Both the position numbers and the translations under genes were made by a program. From Dipteris shenzhenensis (Eukaryota > Polypodiophyta > Polypodiopsida > Gleicheniales), in the NCBI GenBank assembly GCA_047967505.1, contig CM106538.1: a stretch of 64,000 bases of DNA; one strand, given 5' to 3'. Positions 48,493 to 59,660 of the stretch are shown one piece after another. How positions within the stretch are numbered: position 1 is the stretch's first letter; each line of letters opens with the position of its first letter. The notes below the pieces were generated by a model. The model was not told where the DNA came from. It was given only the letters and a program-made list of their open reading frames with translations, and ran no database searches.

Positions 48493-50184
48493 ACACACTC
48501 ACACAATATTAACTAGACAATAAAATTATCTAGTCCATTTTCATGTGAAAAAGAATATAAATATTTGGAACCCATTCAACTTTGTGATCTGGGGAAAAAA
48601 AAAAGAAGCAATGTGTATATAAAGAGTCGAAGGATTTTCAACAACCTTGTGAAGGCACTTAAGCTCAAAGTTTCATCCTTAAAACTACTAGCATTACACA
48701 TCATCAATAGTATGAATCCCAAGAGTTCAATGTCTTTGGTGGTGGTGTAAAATGAAGGTTAACTCAACAAAAATTTCAACATTTTGGCTTATCTAGGTGT
48801 TTTGAAGACGAAAAATTCAAGTTTTTTGCTTCTAGGACTTGGGGAATAAATGCACCCTACCTATTAATTTTAAAATATTGCATAAAATTACTCCTGTCAT
48901 TAATATATTTCTGTAAGTTTGAAGAATAAAAATACCCCACATTTTGAACACTCATGGAGCAGCAGGAGCTTCAGGCTGCACAGTGGCAGCCCACAGGTCT
49001 GGGAAACCCCTGGTCTGGGGTTTTCTATAGGCTGCTGGACCAGTCGGCTTGCAGCTCACATGTGGGAAATCCCTGGTCTGGGGCCTTCTATAGGCTGCTG
49101 GACCAGTCGGCTTGCAGCTAGTTAGCTGACAGGTCGGCCCACAGACCTGCTGGTTGGCTAGTTAGGTCCTTACTTCTTTTTTGCTGAATCCCCTCACCTC
49201 CAATGCCTCTACATCCCTTCTATTCCTGCCTACTCCTGCCTACCTAAGGCTCTCCTACTGGTGCATGGAGGAGGAGAAATTGCGGCAGCAGTTTCTTCAG
49301 TTTGAGGGAATCCTATAGCAATCCTATTGTCTCTGGTTTATTCCTTTGATCTGTCATAAATAAATCCAGTTCAGTAAAACTGTGTTCTCTGAGTATTTCG
49401 TGAGCTGAACATGTGTGGAGTGCTTAGTTGTTCTGGATCTCTCTATCCTAGGCACATCTCTCTCTATTTTAGTACACACCTTTCTGTGGTATAATGTGCT
49501 TTTACTACATGATATACTGTCTTGAAGAACAATACTTTTATACATTTTTTTGGAGGTAAAAACTGTGAATTATTTACAGGTTTGGTGGCAAGTAGTTTTC
49601 CTCAAGGTGGAAAACTGAAGTGTAAGCCACAGTTTTTTCCTGGAAATCAAGCTTCGCAAAGATTTGCAGTGGTGAGGAATGTCAGCAGCACCGTTCTGTC
49701 CCCTGAGCAGGTCACCCTCTTTTCTTGAAATAGTTGTACAAATTTTCTGCAGTTTTTAGGATTTATGACTGGGAATGCAGTCTTGTGGTCTACATTTACC
49801 CTATCGTCTGAGGTTTTTAGACCATTCATTAAAAAATACTGATTTGAATGTTGCTTTGTTGCTTTGTCCACACAATTGAACATGTTGGCTGCAGTAAATG
49901 CATTTACACTAGAGGTATCGCCGTGCTCTTTTGTTTGCATCCTCAAGATTCTTTTCCGATGTGGCAGGCTCCTATACCTAAGCTCATCCCAAAAGAGAGT
50001 CAGCGACCTGTGTATCCTTTCACAGCTATTGTAGGGCAGGAGGAAATGAAGTTATGCCTGCTATTAAATGTGATTGACCCCAAAATCGGAGGGGTCATGA
50101 TCATGGGCGATAGAGGTACCGGCAAATCCACAACTGTGAGGTCACTGGTTGATCTCCTTCCAGAAATTGAGGTTGTTGCAGGTG

Positions 50185-50220
<36 letters not shown>

Positions 50221-51182
50221 CGCCCCCCCCTGCGTTCCAATGTCTCTCTCATTGTGTATTCGTCTGTTTGTGTGATTTGATATATATATTAGTCTTATGA
50301 AGAAATATTGGTGCAGGTGATCCTTTTAATTCTGATCCTGGTGATCCAGAGTTGATGAGTGAGGAGGTTCGTTTAAAAGTACAACAACAACAAGAGTTGC
50401 CAGTCATGACAACTAAGATTACTATGGTTGATCTTCCTTTGGGGGCTACAGAGGACAGGGTGTGTGGGACTATTGACATCGAGAAGGCTCTTACAGAGGG
50501 AGTCAAAGCATTTGAGCCAGGTCTTCTTGCAAAGGCAAATCGGGGTATATTGTATGTAGATGAAGTAAATCTGCTTGATGATCATCTGGTAGATGTGCTA
50601 TTGGATTCTGCAGCTTCTGGATGGAATACTGTGGAAAGAGAGGGAATCTCTATTTCACATCCAGCTCGCTTCATTCTGATTGGCTCTGGCAACCCAGAAG
50701 AAGGGGAGCTGAGGCCCCAGTTGCTTGATAGGTTTGGCATGCATGCTCAGGTGGGGACAGTGAGAGATGCTGAGTTAAGGGTGAAGATTGTTGAGGAGAG
50801 AGCACGATTTGACCAGGATCCTAGGACTTTTCGAGAGACATACAAGCAGGAACAGGAGAAGCTTCAAAAGCAGATATTTGAAGCTCGTGCTAGACTGACT
50901 TGTGTAAAAGTTTCTCATGATGTTCGGGTGAAGATATCTCAAGTTTGTTCAGATCTTGATGTGGATGGGTTAAGAGGAGACATTGTGTCCAATAGGGCTG
51001 CCAAAGCATTAGCTGCCCTTCGTGGCAGGGAAGAAGTAACTCCAGAGGATGTCTACACAGTTATTCCCAACTGTCTTAGGCATAGGCTTCGCAAAGATCC
51101 TTTGGAGTCCATTGACTCTGGCCTGCTAGTGGTGGAAAAGTTCTGTGAAGTTTTTGGGTACTCCAAACCAGCGACTGGATGA
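44608..51182 (+). CDS. CHLI: Magnesium-chelatase subunit I, plastid, four exons
   Basis: This is the AAA+ ATPase subunit that, with ChlD and ChlH, inserts Mg2+ into protoporphyrin IX in the plastid. Exons: 44608-44704, 49580-49710, 49968-50181 and 50317-51182. All introns are GT-AG and every junction keeps frame, giving 435 residues (about 424 in Arabidopsis). Exon 1 gives an Ala/Ser/Thr-rich transit peptide. It was found by phase and composition, so it is less certain (about 0.7) than exons 2-4. Visible features are Walker A GDRGTGKS (123-130), the [11 protein letters not shown] insert, Walker B ILYVDE (225-230) and [10 protein letters not shown]. Cysteines 106, 197 and 358 match those discussed for thioredoxin control of the Arabidopsis protein. 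The ATG has a purine at -3 and G at +4. The body is intact and highly conserved. Intron 1 spans 4.9 kb and is full of repeats. Confidence 0.94.
44774..45109. repeat. Two GA tracts in ChlI intron 1
   Basis: GA runs of about 42 bp at 44774-44816 and about 41 bp at 45068-45109 flank sequence that is otherwise non-repetitive. A TG run of about 14 bp precedes the first. Confidence 0.9.
45405..46260. repeat. 428-bp tandem duplication in ChlI intron 1
   Basis: 45405-45832 and 45833-46260 are near-identical head-to-tail copies with period 428 and only a handful of substitutions. Both start GCGGTTGGTGGTACTG and end in a TATTTTTCTT phrase. Each carries open frames of 64-72 codons repeated in register, with no known motif. 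Confidence 0.95.
46219..46454. repeat. 118-bp tandem duplication overlapping the 428-bp repeat
   Basis: GCACACAGAAACC starts copies at 46219 and 46337. Each continues through CTTGTTTGTTTGGACTC to GAAAGTTCAACATTG. The first copy starts inside the end of the second 428-bp unit, so this duplication arose separately. Confidence 0.9.
46576..46592 (+). promoter_or_regulatory. TATA-like box inside a palindrome, ChlI intron 1
   Basis: TATATAAG at 46581-46588 is framed by GGTAC and GTACC. About 100 bp downstream is a CT-rich tract (46679-46700), a layout common in plant core promoters and leaders. No good coding frame follows. It may be an old LTR promoter or an alternative promoter. Confidence 0.35.
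47467..47544. repeat. 39-bp tandem duplication
   Basis: GGCAGCCTCATCCCTTCC begins at 47467 and again at 47506. The two units are nearly identical. Confidence 0.9.
47540..48292 (+). pseudogene. Internally deleted copia remnant in ChlI intron 1
   Basis: Integrase pieces are readable: [20 protein letters not shown] (about 47652, Glu-region motif), then [17 protein letters not shown]. In another frame comes a KSRKCIFIGYS-like block (about 47907) with [13 protein letters not shown]. After a large deletion only the RNase H end remains, [11 protein letters not shown] at about 48229, the counterpart of QVADIFTKAL. It has the same orientation as the host gene. Confidence 0.8.
48461..48491. repeat. 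CT tract in ChlI intron 1
   Basis: An uninterrupted (CT)n of about 31 bp, followed by CGACACACTCACACA. Confidence 0.9.
49001..49124. repeat. 63-bp tandem duplication, ChlI intron 1
   Basis: GGGAAA followed by CCCTGGTCTGGGG and TTCTATAGGCTGCTGGAC occurs at 49001 and 49064 with few changes. It lies about 450 bp before exon 2. Confidence 0.85.
50188..50218. repeat. CT tract at the 5' end of ChlI intron 3
   Basis: A (CT)n run of about 30 bp begins six bases after the splice donor at 50182 and passes into a C-rich stretch. The intron is only 135 bp, so the tract occupies almost a quarter of it. Confidence 0.9.
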
Positions 51183-51420
51183 CGATTGCATGAGGTGAAC
51201 TTGTATATGTAGAGATTTTTTCTCTGCTGCATATAGCATGTTACTAGAATTGTCTGACTTTGTATGCAGCTACCGATGTGTGCACGTTGCTTTTACTTTC
51301 AAATGATGTTAAGTCCTCGGTCCCTCATTTAAGGGCATATGCTCGTGGTCGTTATGCTTGAAAGTGGAATCAAGATTTCTCTTATTCCATTATCATTCAA
51401 AGATGCTGATCGAGAGAAAT
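51183..51420. other. ChlI 3' flank
   Basis: The presumed 3' UTR follows the stop. It is T-rich with TTGTATATGTAG and TTTGTATGCAG phrases that could act as far-upstream elements. No AATAAA hexamer was seen. Confidence 0.4.
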
Positions 51421-52035
51421 TCACCTTTTTTGTTCATGGGGGCACTAACAGGGAGGAGGGAGAGGCGCCAAGAGGGAGGAACGAAGGTGAGCCGCCGGAG
51501 GGAGGTAGGAAAGCTCATCTCCATCCCTCCCCTCTCTCCGGCGGCTCATCCGCCGTCCCCTAGCATGGAGGGAGTGGCAGGGGCGAATGATCCTTTCCTG
51601 CGTTATTGTCCATGCCCGAGTCATCTACTGAGGGTGGAGAAGCAGTCAATCGTGGGAGAGCAAACAAGGGAGATGGAATCGAATCGGGGCTTCTGCTAGT
51701 CGATGTCTGAGGAGGTGGTGACAAGGCCGTTGAAGGAGTAGGGGATCGCCTCCGAGAGCCGATTCTCGAGAGGAAATAAATAGGCTGGACTGGCCGGGAG
51801 CCGGTCGAGCCGGGTTTCCGACTTGAATCGCCGACTCGAGGCGATTGCTGGGCGTCAACAGATGGGGGAGGTGGATACATGTCAGTGCGAGATTCGGCGA
51901 AATGGTGGCTCTTCCTGACAGCCTGACGCTCCAGCATCTGACATGCGGCGCCGTTTATGCTGCCATGTAGACTTGCTGCCCTGCCGCCGTGACTGTTTGT
52001 CCCGGTCTTTGTTGGAATTTTCCCGATTAACATCT
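51421..52035. other. GC-rich segment with hairpin and minus-strand ORF
   Basis: GC and CpG content rise sharply compared with both flanks. TGAGCCGCCGGAG (51488-51500) and its reverse complement (51536-51548) form a 13-bp perfect stem that extends to about 18 bp with one G-U pair. On the minus strand an ATG at 52033 opens a 157-codon Pro/Ser/Arg-rich frame ending at 51560. It has no known motif and may reflect base composition. The segment may be an inserted element or the CpG-rich start of an unrecognised gene. Confidence 0.4.
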
Positions 52036-52499
52036 CCCTTGCAAATTACAACTAAGTTGTTGTTGACAGATTGATGATTTTCCTCGTAGCTAGCGCCCGG
52101 TACTATCCTTTGGTTTGTTTCTTAAACATGGTGGGAAAAAGGCTCGTGAGCGGGAGTATCAGCTTAGTCTTTCAGGCTTCGAGTATCAGTCCTACGTCAG
52201 TTCATGCAAAGCCCGTAGTAGCCAGCTCTCTTCGCTGTAGGGAAAGAACCACTTACCAAATGAGTCGCAAACAAGGCCCTCATTTAGCTTAGGTTAATTT
52301 TTATTTCGTTTGCATGACCCCCTTTAGCAATATGATGGATTTTTGGAGGGGAGGGGAGCTAAATAGGGACTACGAGTTGATCTAATGCAATTTCTGAATG
52401 CAGAGACAATTAAACCACAGAATTGCTAACCTATGGAACAAATCCGGTGGAAATCCAATGCATGAATGTGCGGATAATGAATTTTTAAAAATTAGTAGA

Positions 52500-52945
52500 C
52501 CCACTAATTACTAATGTTGTTTACAAAAACATACGTACAAGCCTTGGGTTAAAAAAAACAATTACTAATGTTGTCTACAAAAACATACGAACAAGCCGTG
52601 GGTGGGTTGTTTAAAAAAACCGTGCTGTTAAACAACAAAAGCATACGAACAAAGCCTTGTTACAAAAACATAGAGAAACATATGTATGCCTTGGGTTGTT
52701 TACAAAAACATATGTACAAGCCTTGTATCAATTTCTTTGGTGATTTATGTTGTAATTGCATTGAAGGGTTGACAAGAGATTGCTTTTGGATTGTGTACGA
52801 AAACTTATGTACAAGCCTTGGGTCTACTAATTGTTAAAATTAGTAGACCCATTAGTAGGATATTACCAAAACATACAACAAGCCTTGGATCAATCTCTTT
52901 GGTTATTTATGTTGCAATTGCATTGAAGGGTTGACAAGAGGTTGC
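52500..52945. repeat. Minisatellite with ACAAAAACATAYGTACAAGCC motif
   Basis: The motif recurs near 52520, 52575, 52630, 52705, 52798 and 52865. A larger block beginning AAGCCTTG and containing TTGCATTGAAGGGTTGACA occurs at 52712 and 52873. A perfect hairpin (13-bp stem, 5-nt loop) sits at 52820-52850. Confidence 0.8.
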
Positions 52946-55900
52946 TTGGAATATTACTTGTAGGGTGCATTATGTTTTATGAAAGGCATGTCAAATGACA
53001 ATAAATATAATGACTATGGGCAGAAGAGAGCTCATGCTCATGTACTTGAGTCTATGCATTTACTTCATTGTATAGCTTTTGTAGGATTGCATTCTCACAC
53101 CCTCCAATGTGAAATGACAACAGATTGCTATGGGATACATGTTGTGACCCACATGATGTTTGTGACCATGTGAATTCACATGCTTGCATAGACCTCTTAG
53201 TGTGCATGCACTAGTACAATTAGATTTATTGATGCTTTTTGGCACTGCGGTAATTGTATTCTTATGTAGTACTTTGTTTTGTCCATAGCAGCTGGAGGTT
53301 CCTATGTTTAATTTGGAGTCATTGCTATGCTCGTGGATGGGGGGTAATGTAGCTTGTTGAAAACTTAGGTAGGAACGTTGTTGATAGTAATCACATGTCT
53401 CTTGTTGTCATAGATTGAATACAGTTAATCCACTCCAGTCAATGTGATGATAGACTACACTTCCTCAATGCATGCTATAGGGGAGTATCGATATTATAGA
53501 GGGATACACTAGTATCAATGTGTTTCAGCTATTGCATTCATGCGAAGTTTTCATTTTTAGTGAAGGTTTTGTGACCTTACAAAAGGACCTTTTGTCTTTG
53601 AGCCATTCAAAGATATGAATTTGATGAGGCTCATAAGTTTTTTGCATGCTTTTACTAAAACTAAACAAAACACTACTATACTTCAATGATTAGTGCATTA
53701 TTTTACAATACCTTGCTAAATTTTACTATTTAATGAGTTGCTTTACATATAGCCATATCATATTCTATTAAATTACATCCCTATAGCACAACATTTACAA
53801 GCATCCGTACAACACAACATTCAGCCACCTACTCAAAGCACACAATGTACATGCTATTACTATCAAACAAAAGATACAATCGACTCGCCGAATGAACCTA
53901 CCCTTGCAGCGGCAGTCGACCACCCCTGAGACCCACAAAGAATTTGTTGATTGCTAAACCTCGTTTAAGGAACTCTAGAAATGACACTAACTAAAATTGT
54001 AACCAACGACATCTAATAATATACCAATGCAGTGAAAAAAAATGATGCTCGAAGATCTCATGTACACACAAAGCCCGCCTACATAAAAGAAGCGATGAGA
54101 CACACACCACAGAAGTTCAAGCACATAAACAAGGCTCTAAAAAATAGTGTCGCATGAAGAAAACATGGAAGCACATGGATTAGCTCAAGGCTTGACCCAC
54201 ACAGATGACATTTTAAACCATGATGACCGGGCCAAGAAAAGTCCTTTTAAAAAATCCATGAAACACTTATGATAAGAGGAAACACGCTTTTGTGACTGAC
54301 AAGCACACCAAGCTTAGCCTACATTAGCAAAACCAATACAGAAACCATAAGAAATGAAACTTAGACATCACTTAGCACAGACCCAGGCAAAGCTCACTTA
54401 CACTCATAGCACATGGTTTGAGCAAAGATTTCGACACCACATTAAGTAGTAAAACAAGCAATGAATGACAAAGACTGCATGATAACACTTCTCAAAAAAG
54501 CTAGAACCTCCAACCCACACAAGTAGAGAAGGAGAATGATGACTGACTACATGAAACAAGCTCCAGCAATAGTGACTATAGGAAAGGAGACATGACAAAA
54601 GATGCAAGCTCCACACTGATAACACACCAAGGAAGACATTAAGAAATGTTGCAACAACTTCAAACCACTACTAAGGGCCTGAGCACATGGATGGGATGAG
54701 CATGGGTTTAGTGGAATTTGTTTGTCATCAATACTCCCATTCTAGGCCAAGTGGTCTAGACCACTTGGTCATCAATACTCCCATTCTAGACCAAGTGGTC
54801 TCGAATGGGTTTAGGATAGGAATGGCTCCCATAGGCTAGTGGCTAGGATTATGCGAGGGGGTACTTTCAGGAGCAAGAGGTTGAGTAGAGGCAAACACGA
54901 GGGTAGTATAATTTTACTCCTTGGGAATATCTTTTGGGTAGGCAATGTGAATCGGTTCAAAATTTCTCATGCTAGATTTAAACATCCGTTGCATGGCTTT
55001 GAGGGTGCGGTTGTATAGATTATAACGCCAGTGGAGTGATATTGCTGGACATTATTGTAAAGCATATCTACACGAGTTCTCATGGCCTATTGGCATCCCT
55101 GGTGTTGCAACCACCCAAGGTCATTGGCCAAGAATGTGGATTGCAAGGCTAGGTATCCAAGTTGTCAAGCTTAGCGAGTTGTGAAATGTCCTTCTCAAAG
55201 GCAAAACTTGAGGACTCTTGGATTATCCTACACCAAGCTTGGAACTTTGCAATAATTGGGTGTAGGTTAAGTTCACAAATGTGTCGATGGCTCATTCTAG
55301 GGTGAGCTCACTATCCTTGAAAAAGGACATGGCCAAAACAGACAGGAAAAAAATGTTATGGTGCCCAAAAGATGAAGTCTTGTGGTTAGCCGAGTTGTGT
55401 AGTTTTACAGGACTGTAGTGAAGAACTTGTTCTGATCTATCGTTTTTGTTAAAAGTTCTCCAAGACATTTGTATATATTTGACTTTTTAATATAAACCCT
55501 CATTTTTTGAAAAAAAAATGTGGTGGTGGTGGAGAAAGGCTTGGAAAGAATTAGGAGGGAGGGATACGGTGAAGTCAAGGTGGTAGTGTGTGGATTGTGT
55601 AGTGAGTGTGACGTAGTGGTGTGTGAATGTGTCCTATGCATGGGCCAAGCGAGTGGCGGGATAACGGGCTCTGTGCATGAGCCATACAAATTCATCTGCC
55701 TATTGCCTATTCAGATAAGAGTAATCTAGTGTGGGCCCTTGATTTAAGAAAGCTACCCCCTACCGTAGCTGCTAGTTACGGTCTCTTTCTGTGTGGAGGC
55801 CATCTTGCAGGGATGAAATCTATATATGATATGCCAATTCTTGCTTCTCATCCTCTACCCAATACACCTCAAAATACCATCTACTATGTCAGATAGTGCT

Positions 55901-56690
55901 CTTGAGTAGTGAGGTATCTTCGAGTTACCTCCTTGTTGCAGCTTTTTTCCTCTGGTAGTTGGTCTTCCACTTGTTTAAGGTAGGCTTGCATCTCGTTCGC
56001 CTACTCTTAGTACTTCTTAGCTACCAGAGAACTGGATTTTCCTACTACTTGAGTGGTTACTACATTGTTTTAAAAAAAAAATCAACTATTGGTGCAACCC
56101 ATTGTTGTGGAGATTAGCCATTGAGTTGGGCGGCCATGGTAGCTTGCACTTCTTCGCATCATTGGAAGACATTGAGGGCCATTTGCTCATACTGGCACAC
56201 TGCCACATGCATGCCTCAACCAGATGAGAGCCGGAAGAAAACATCTCTTCTCCATGATCCCCATAGGAGATTACCAAAAAATCACCTCCAACTTTACCAT
56301 TCGAGTTGTGTGGCGTCATTTCAGTTGTGATGGACTTTCCCATTCTCCACTTTGTCCCCGCTGTTTGGAACGCATGTACCCTTGAACAAGCTCACAACTT
56401 ACTACCCTAACTAAATCATTGCATGCACATAAATATGATCATCCATCCACAAAAAAAGAAGAGCCAAGAAGAGAAACGGGTGAGATCCATGGCAGTTTCA
56501 TCGTTGAACACCAAAGCAGTTTGAAAACCACGCCGTGCAGGAAATACAAGGGCAAGAAATGGTTGCCAATCAAGAGTTAACATGCAAATGGGAGCCACAA
56601 AAACCAACCAATCACAAATTAGGAAGAAAACAAAATGTATATGTGAATTTTCACTTCTCTAACAAGCCCTGAACATTACTATAGCCTTCC
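52946..56690. other. AT-rich intergenic, no gene seen
   Basis: No supported gene. A 22-bp palindrome at 54747-54768 lies within a 44-bp direct repeat (54724 and 54768). An 85-codon minus frame at 56086-56343, beginning MGKSITTEM, may be a scrap of a retroelement gag, but there is no domain to confirm it. Confidence 0.45.
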
Positions 56691-56699
56691 CACCAGGGT

Positions 56700-57775
56700 A
56701 GGCCAAAAAGGCAAGTACACCCAAGGAAGCATGGGATATCATACGCAAGGTGTATGGGACTAGCACGAAAGCCAAGAGGATTCAGCGTAAGTAGTGATTA
56801 CATGGCATGTGAAGAGGTAATCATGCCATCATTGACTATATGGCTGAGATGAGACAAATTGTAGATGATCTAGCATCTATAAATTGTAGAGGGTCTGGCA
56901 TATATAAATTGCCCAATAGAGGATGATGACTTGGTGTCAGTCACATTGAATGGTTTAGGCCAGCAATACAAATCTTTGGATACATCCATTTCTGTGAGAG
57001 GAGCCATGCCTGATTTTGAAGAATTGGTGGCATTATGCATGATACAATAAGTGAAATTGGGATTACAAGGCCCTAGCAACAGTGGCTCTAGTGGCAGGGA
57101 TCATGTGTTTTATCATGATAGAGGCAAAGGCTCATCTAGAGGTCATGATGGATCAACTATAGGAAGAGGTTCTGATTCTCATGCTTATGTAGTGGAAATA
57201 GTATGCATAGAGGTGCACATACCATGCCTAGAGGTAGGGGTTCACATCGAGTTAGAGGCTTTGCAAACTCACCCAAGAGAGATGATACAGGTCATTATTG
57301 TGCCATATATGGGAATTATGAAAGGGACTACTATCATAAGAAGAATGATGATGCAAGAGGCAGAGGAAGAGGAAGGCATAAATTCAGCCACTATGCAAGC
57401 TATGATGATGCAAGATATGCTTACAGAGAAGACATGGCTAGAGCAAGGTGTGATGGATGCATTTTTTCCATGAAGCAAGTCATGGGTAGCATGATGCCTG
57501 CATGTAAAAGACATGTGTGGTTCATTGACTCAAGATGCACAAACTACATGTCCTCTTATGAGGAGTGGCTTGATAAAAAGGAATGTATGCCTATAGCTAA
57601 AAATGTGGCTATAGGTGATGACTCTTTACATGGGATAACACATGTTGGATCTATTCCACTAGTGACCAAATATGGTGTTGAAGTAGGTTGGGAGGTGTTT
57701 TATGTGTGCCTACTATTACTAAAAATCTTGCCTCAGTTGGACAAAAGTATTACACTATATTTATTTTCTTGAGAG
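56700..57775 (+). pseudogene. Copia gag and protease, heavily decayed
   Basis: Gag pieces (TPKEAWDIIRKVYGTSTKAKR, then DDDLVSVTLNGLGQQYKSL) lead to a Gly/Arg-rich segment. A ruined zinc knuckle follows, HYCAIYGNYERDYYHKK, at about 57293-57343, where one Cys has become Tyr. The protease region follows with DSRCTNYMSS in place of DSGCTNHMT (about 57529). Several frame changes and stops intervene. The left end lacks an LTR, so the element is truncated. Confidence 0.85.
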
Positions 57776-58620
57776 AGAAGAGTGATGCATTCCAGATGTT
57801 TGTGAAGTTTAAGGTATTGGGGCTGAGAAGAATACTAGCTATTACATAAAATGTTTAGGCTCAGATTGAGGAGGTGAATATATATCACATGAGTTTGATG
57901 CTTATCCCCAGAATCATGGGATTAGAAGGCATGTCACATGTAGGTATACATCACAGTAGAATGGTGTTACTGAAAATAAAAATAGGATAATTCTAGAGAT
58001 TGCTAGAGCCATGATGAATGAGATGTATGTCTCACTTTATGAATGGTTTGAGGGAGTGAATATAGTCGTACATATCATGAACAGGACACCCATAGCATTG
58101 ACACATGGAAAGATACCATATGAAAAGTATGTGGAAAGCCTATAGTTACTTACTTCAAAGTGTGATTTGACAATGGAAGTTGGGAGGAAATCAGGAAGAA
58201 AATGGATCCACGGGCTATAAAATGCATCTTCATTGGTTATGTAGATGAAAAGGAGTAGATGCCTAAACCCACCAAGGAGGTGTACATTAGTAGAGATCTT
58301 GTGTTTGCTGAAAATGAAGGATGGTATATGCTCATAGACATGATGATATGCCTACTCACAACATTGCCAAACAAGTGAGCCAAGAAAGAGGATAGACATG
58401 CTGATATGCCTACTCATAACATTTCCAAACAAGTGAGCCAGGAATTGTCTGGTCCCTCAAATAAGGAGGAGGGTTTTTCAAATGTCAACCCATGGATAGG
58501 TAGGATGAGATATAATGCAAAGGAGAAAGGTAATATGAGGACATACATGTGGAAAATTCTAGTGATACTAGTGTTGATGAGGAGTATGGATTACCACTGA
58601 TATCTACTCCACAATTGAAG
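57776..58620 (+). pseudogene. Copia integrase remnant
   Basis: Readable blocks are LGSD with a stop before GGEY (about 57862), NGVTENKNRI (about 57961), ARAMMNEM, MNRTPIALTHGK and CIFIGYVDEK (about 58227). The frame shifts several times. A 58-bp direct duplication starts at 58336 and 58394. Confidence 0.8.
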
Positions 58621-59660
58621 AAAAGTGATGGAAAATATTTACCACCTCATGCAAGGAAAGGAGAAGATGAATTATAGAAACCATTATGAATATCTTAAAG
58701 CCCAATATAAAGGTTTCAAGAGGATGCACTATGCCTACATGACATCTAAAATTCAGCATGTGGAGCTAGCTAGTTTTGAAGAAGCCATTGGGAGTAAAGA
58801 ATGGGAAAAGGCAATGGATGAGGAAGTGAGTGCTTTGGAGAAAAATAAAACTTGGGATCTTGTGAAATTGCCACATGCAAAAAGAAGGCTATAGGGTTTA
58901 GGGTGTATAAAGTAAAATAAAACTTGGGATCTTGTGAAATTGCCACACCCAGAAAGAAGGCCATGGGATGCAAATGGGTATATAAAGCAAACTACAAATC
59001 AGATAGAATTTGGAGAGATACAAAGCAAGACTAGTGGTGGCTAAATGATATGCACAGACACAAGGGTTAGATTATGATGATACATTTAGCATGGTCGCCA
59101 AAATGACACCCATAAGAGTCGTGATTGCCCTGACTGCTATGTGTGGTTGGATGCTTTATTAGATGGATGTTAAAAATGCCTTTCTTAATAGAACATTAAT
59201 GGAGGAAGTGTATATGCAACATTTACAGAGCTACATACATCCAAAGTTTCCAAATCATGTGTGTTAGCTAAAAAGAGCATTATATGGATTGAAGCAGGCT
59301 CCAAGAGCCTATAGCAAAAGGATTAGTAGTTTTTATTGAGCTTCAAATATAGCCGATCAAAGACTGATTAATCATTATTTGTGAAGCACATGGAGCATGG
59401 GATTATGGTCATTGTGATTTACATTGATGACCTTATTATCACAACAATTGATGATCACACTAAAATTATAGTCATCAAGAAAAGGTTAGCAAGTGAATTT
59501 GACATGGACTTGGGACTGCTGCCCGGTGAGATATTTTTTGGGGATAGATGTGATTCATACACCTGCCTGTATGTGGATGATACAAAGACAGTATGCCTTG
59601 GATATGCAAACAGATATGGGATGACTGCATGTAAACCTATTGATACTCCACTTAACTAGA
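58621..59660 (+). pseudogene. Copia reverse transcriptase remnant
   Basis: A frame from 58625 reads SFEEAIGSKEWEKAMDEEVSALEKNKTW. A 72-bp tandem duplication at 58842/58914 repeats the KNKTWDLVKLPH block. DVKNAFL, YGLKQAPRAY and the catalytic YIDD (about 59420-59431) are still readable in different frames. At least six lesions are visible. Confidence 0.85.

Noticed and set aside
49522-49579. Coding sequence before ChlI exon 2 in the same frame
   Set aside because: It lacks an ATG and is separated from exon 2 by a good acceptor (TTTACAG), so it is intron.
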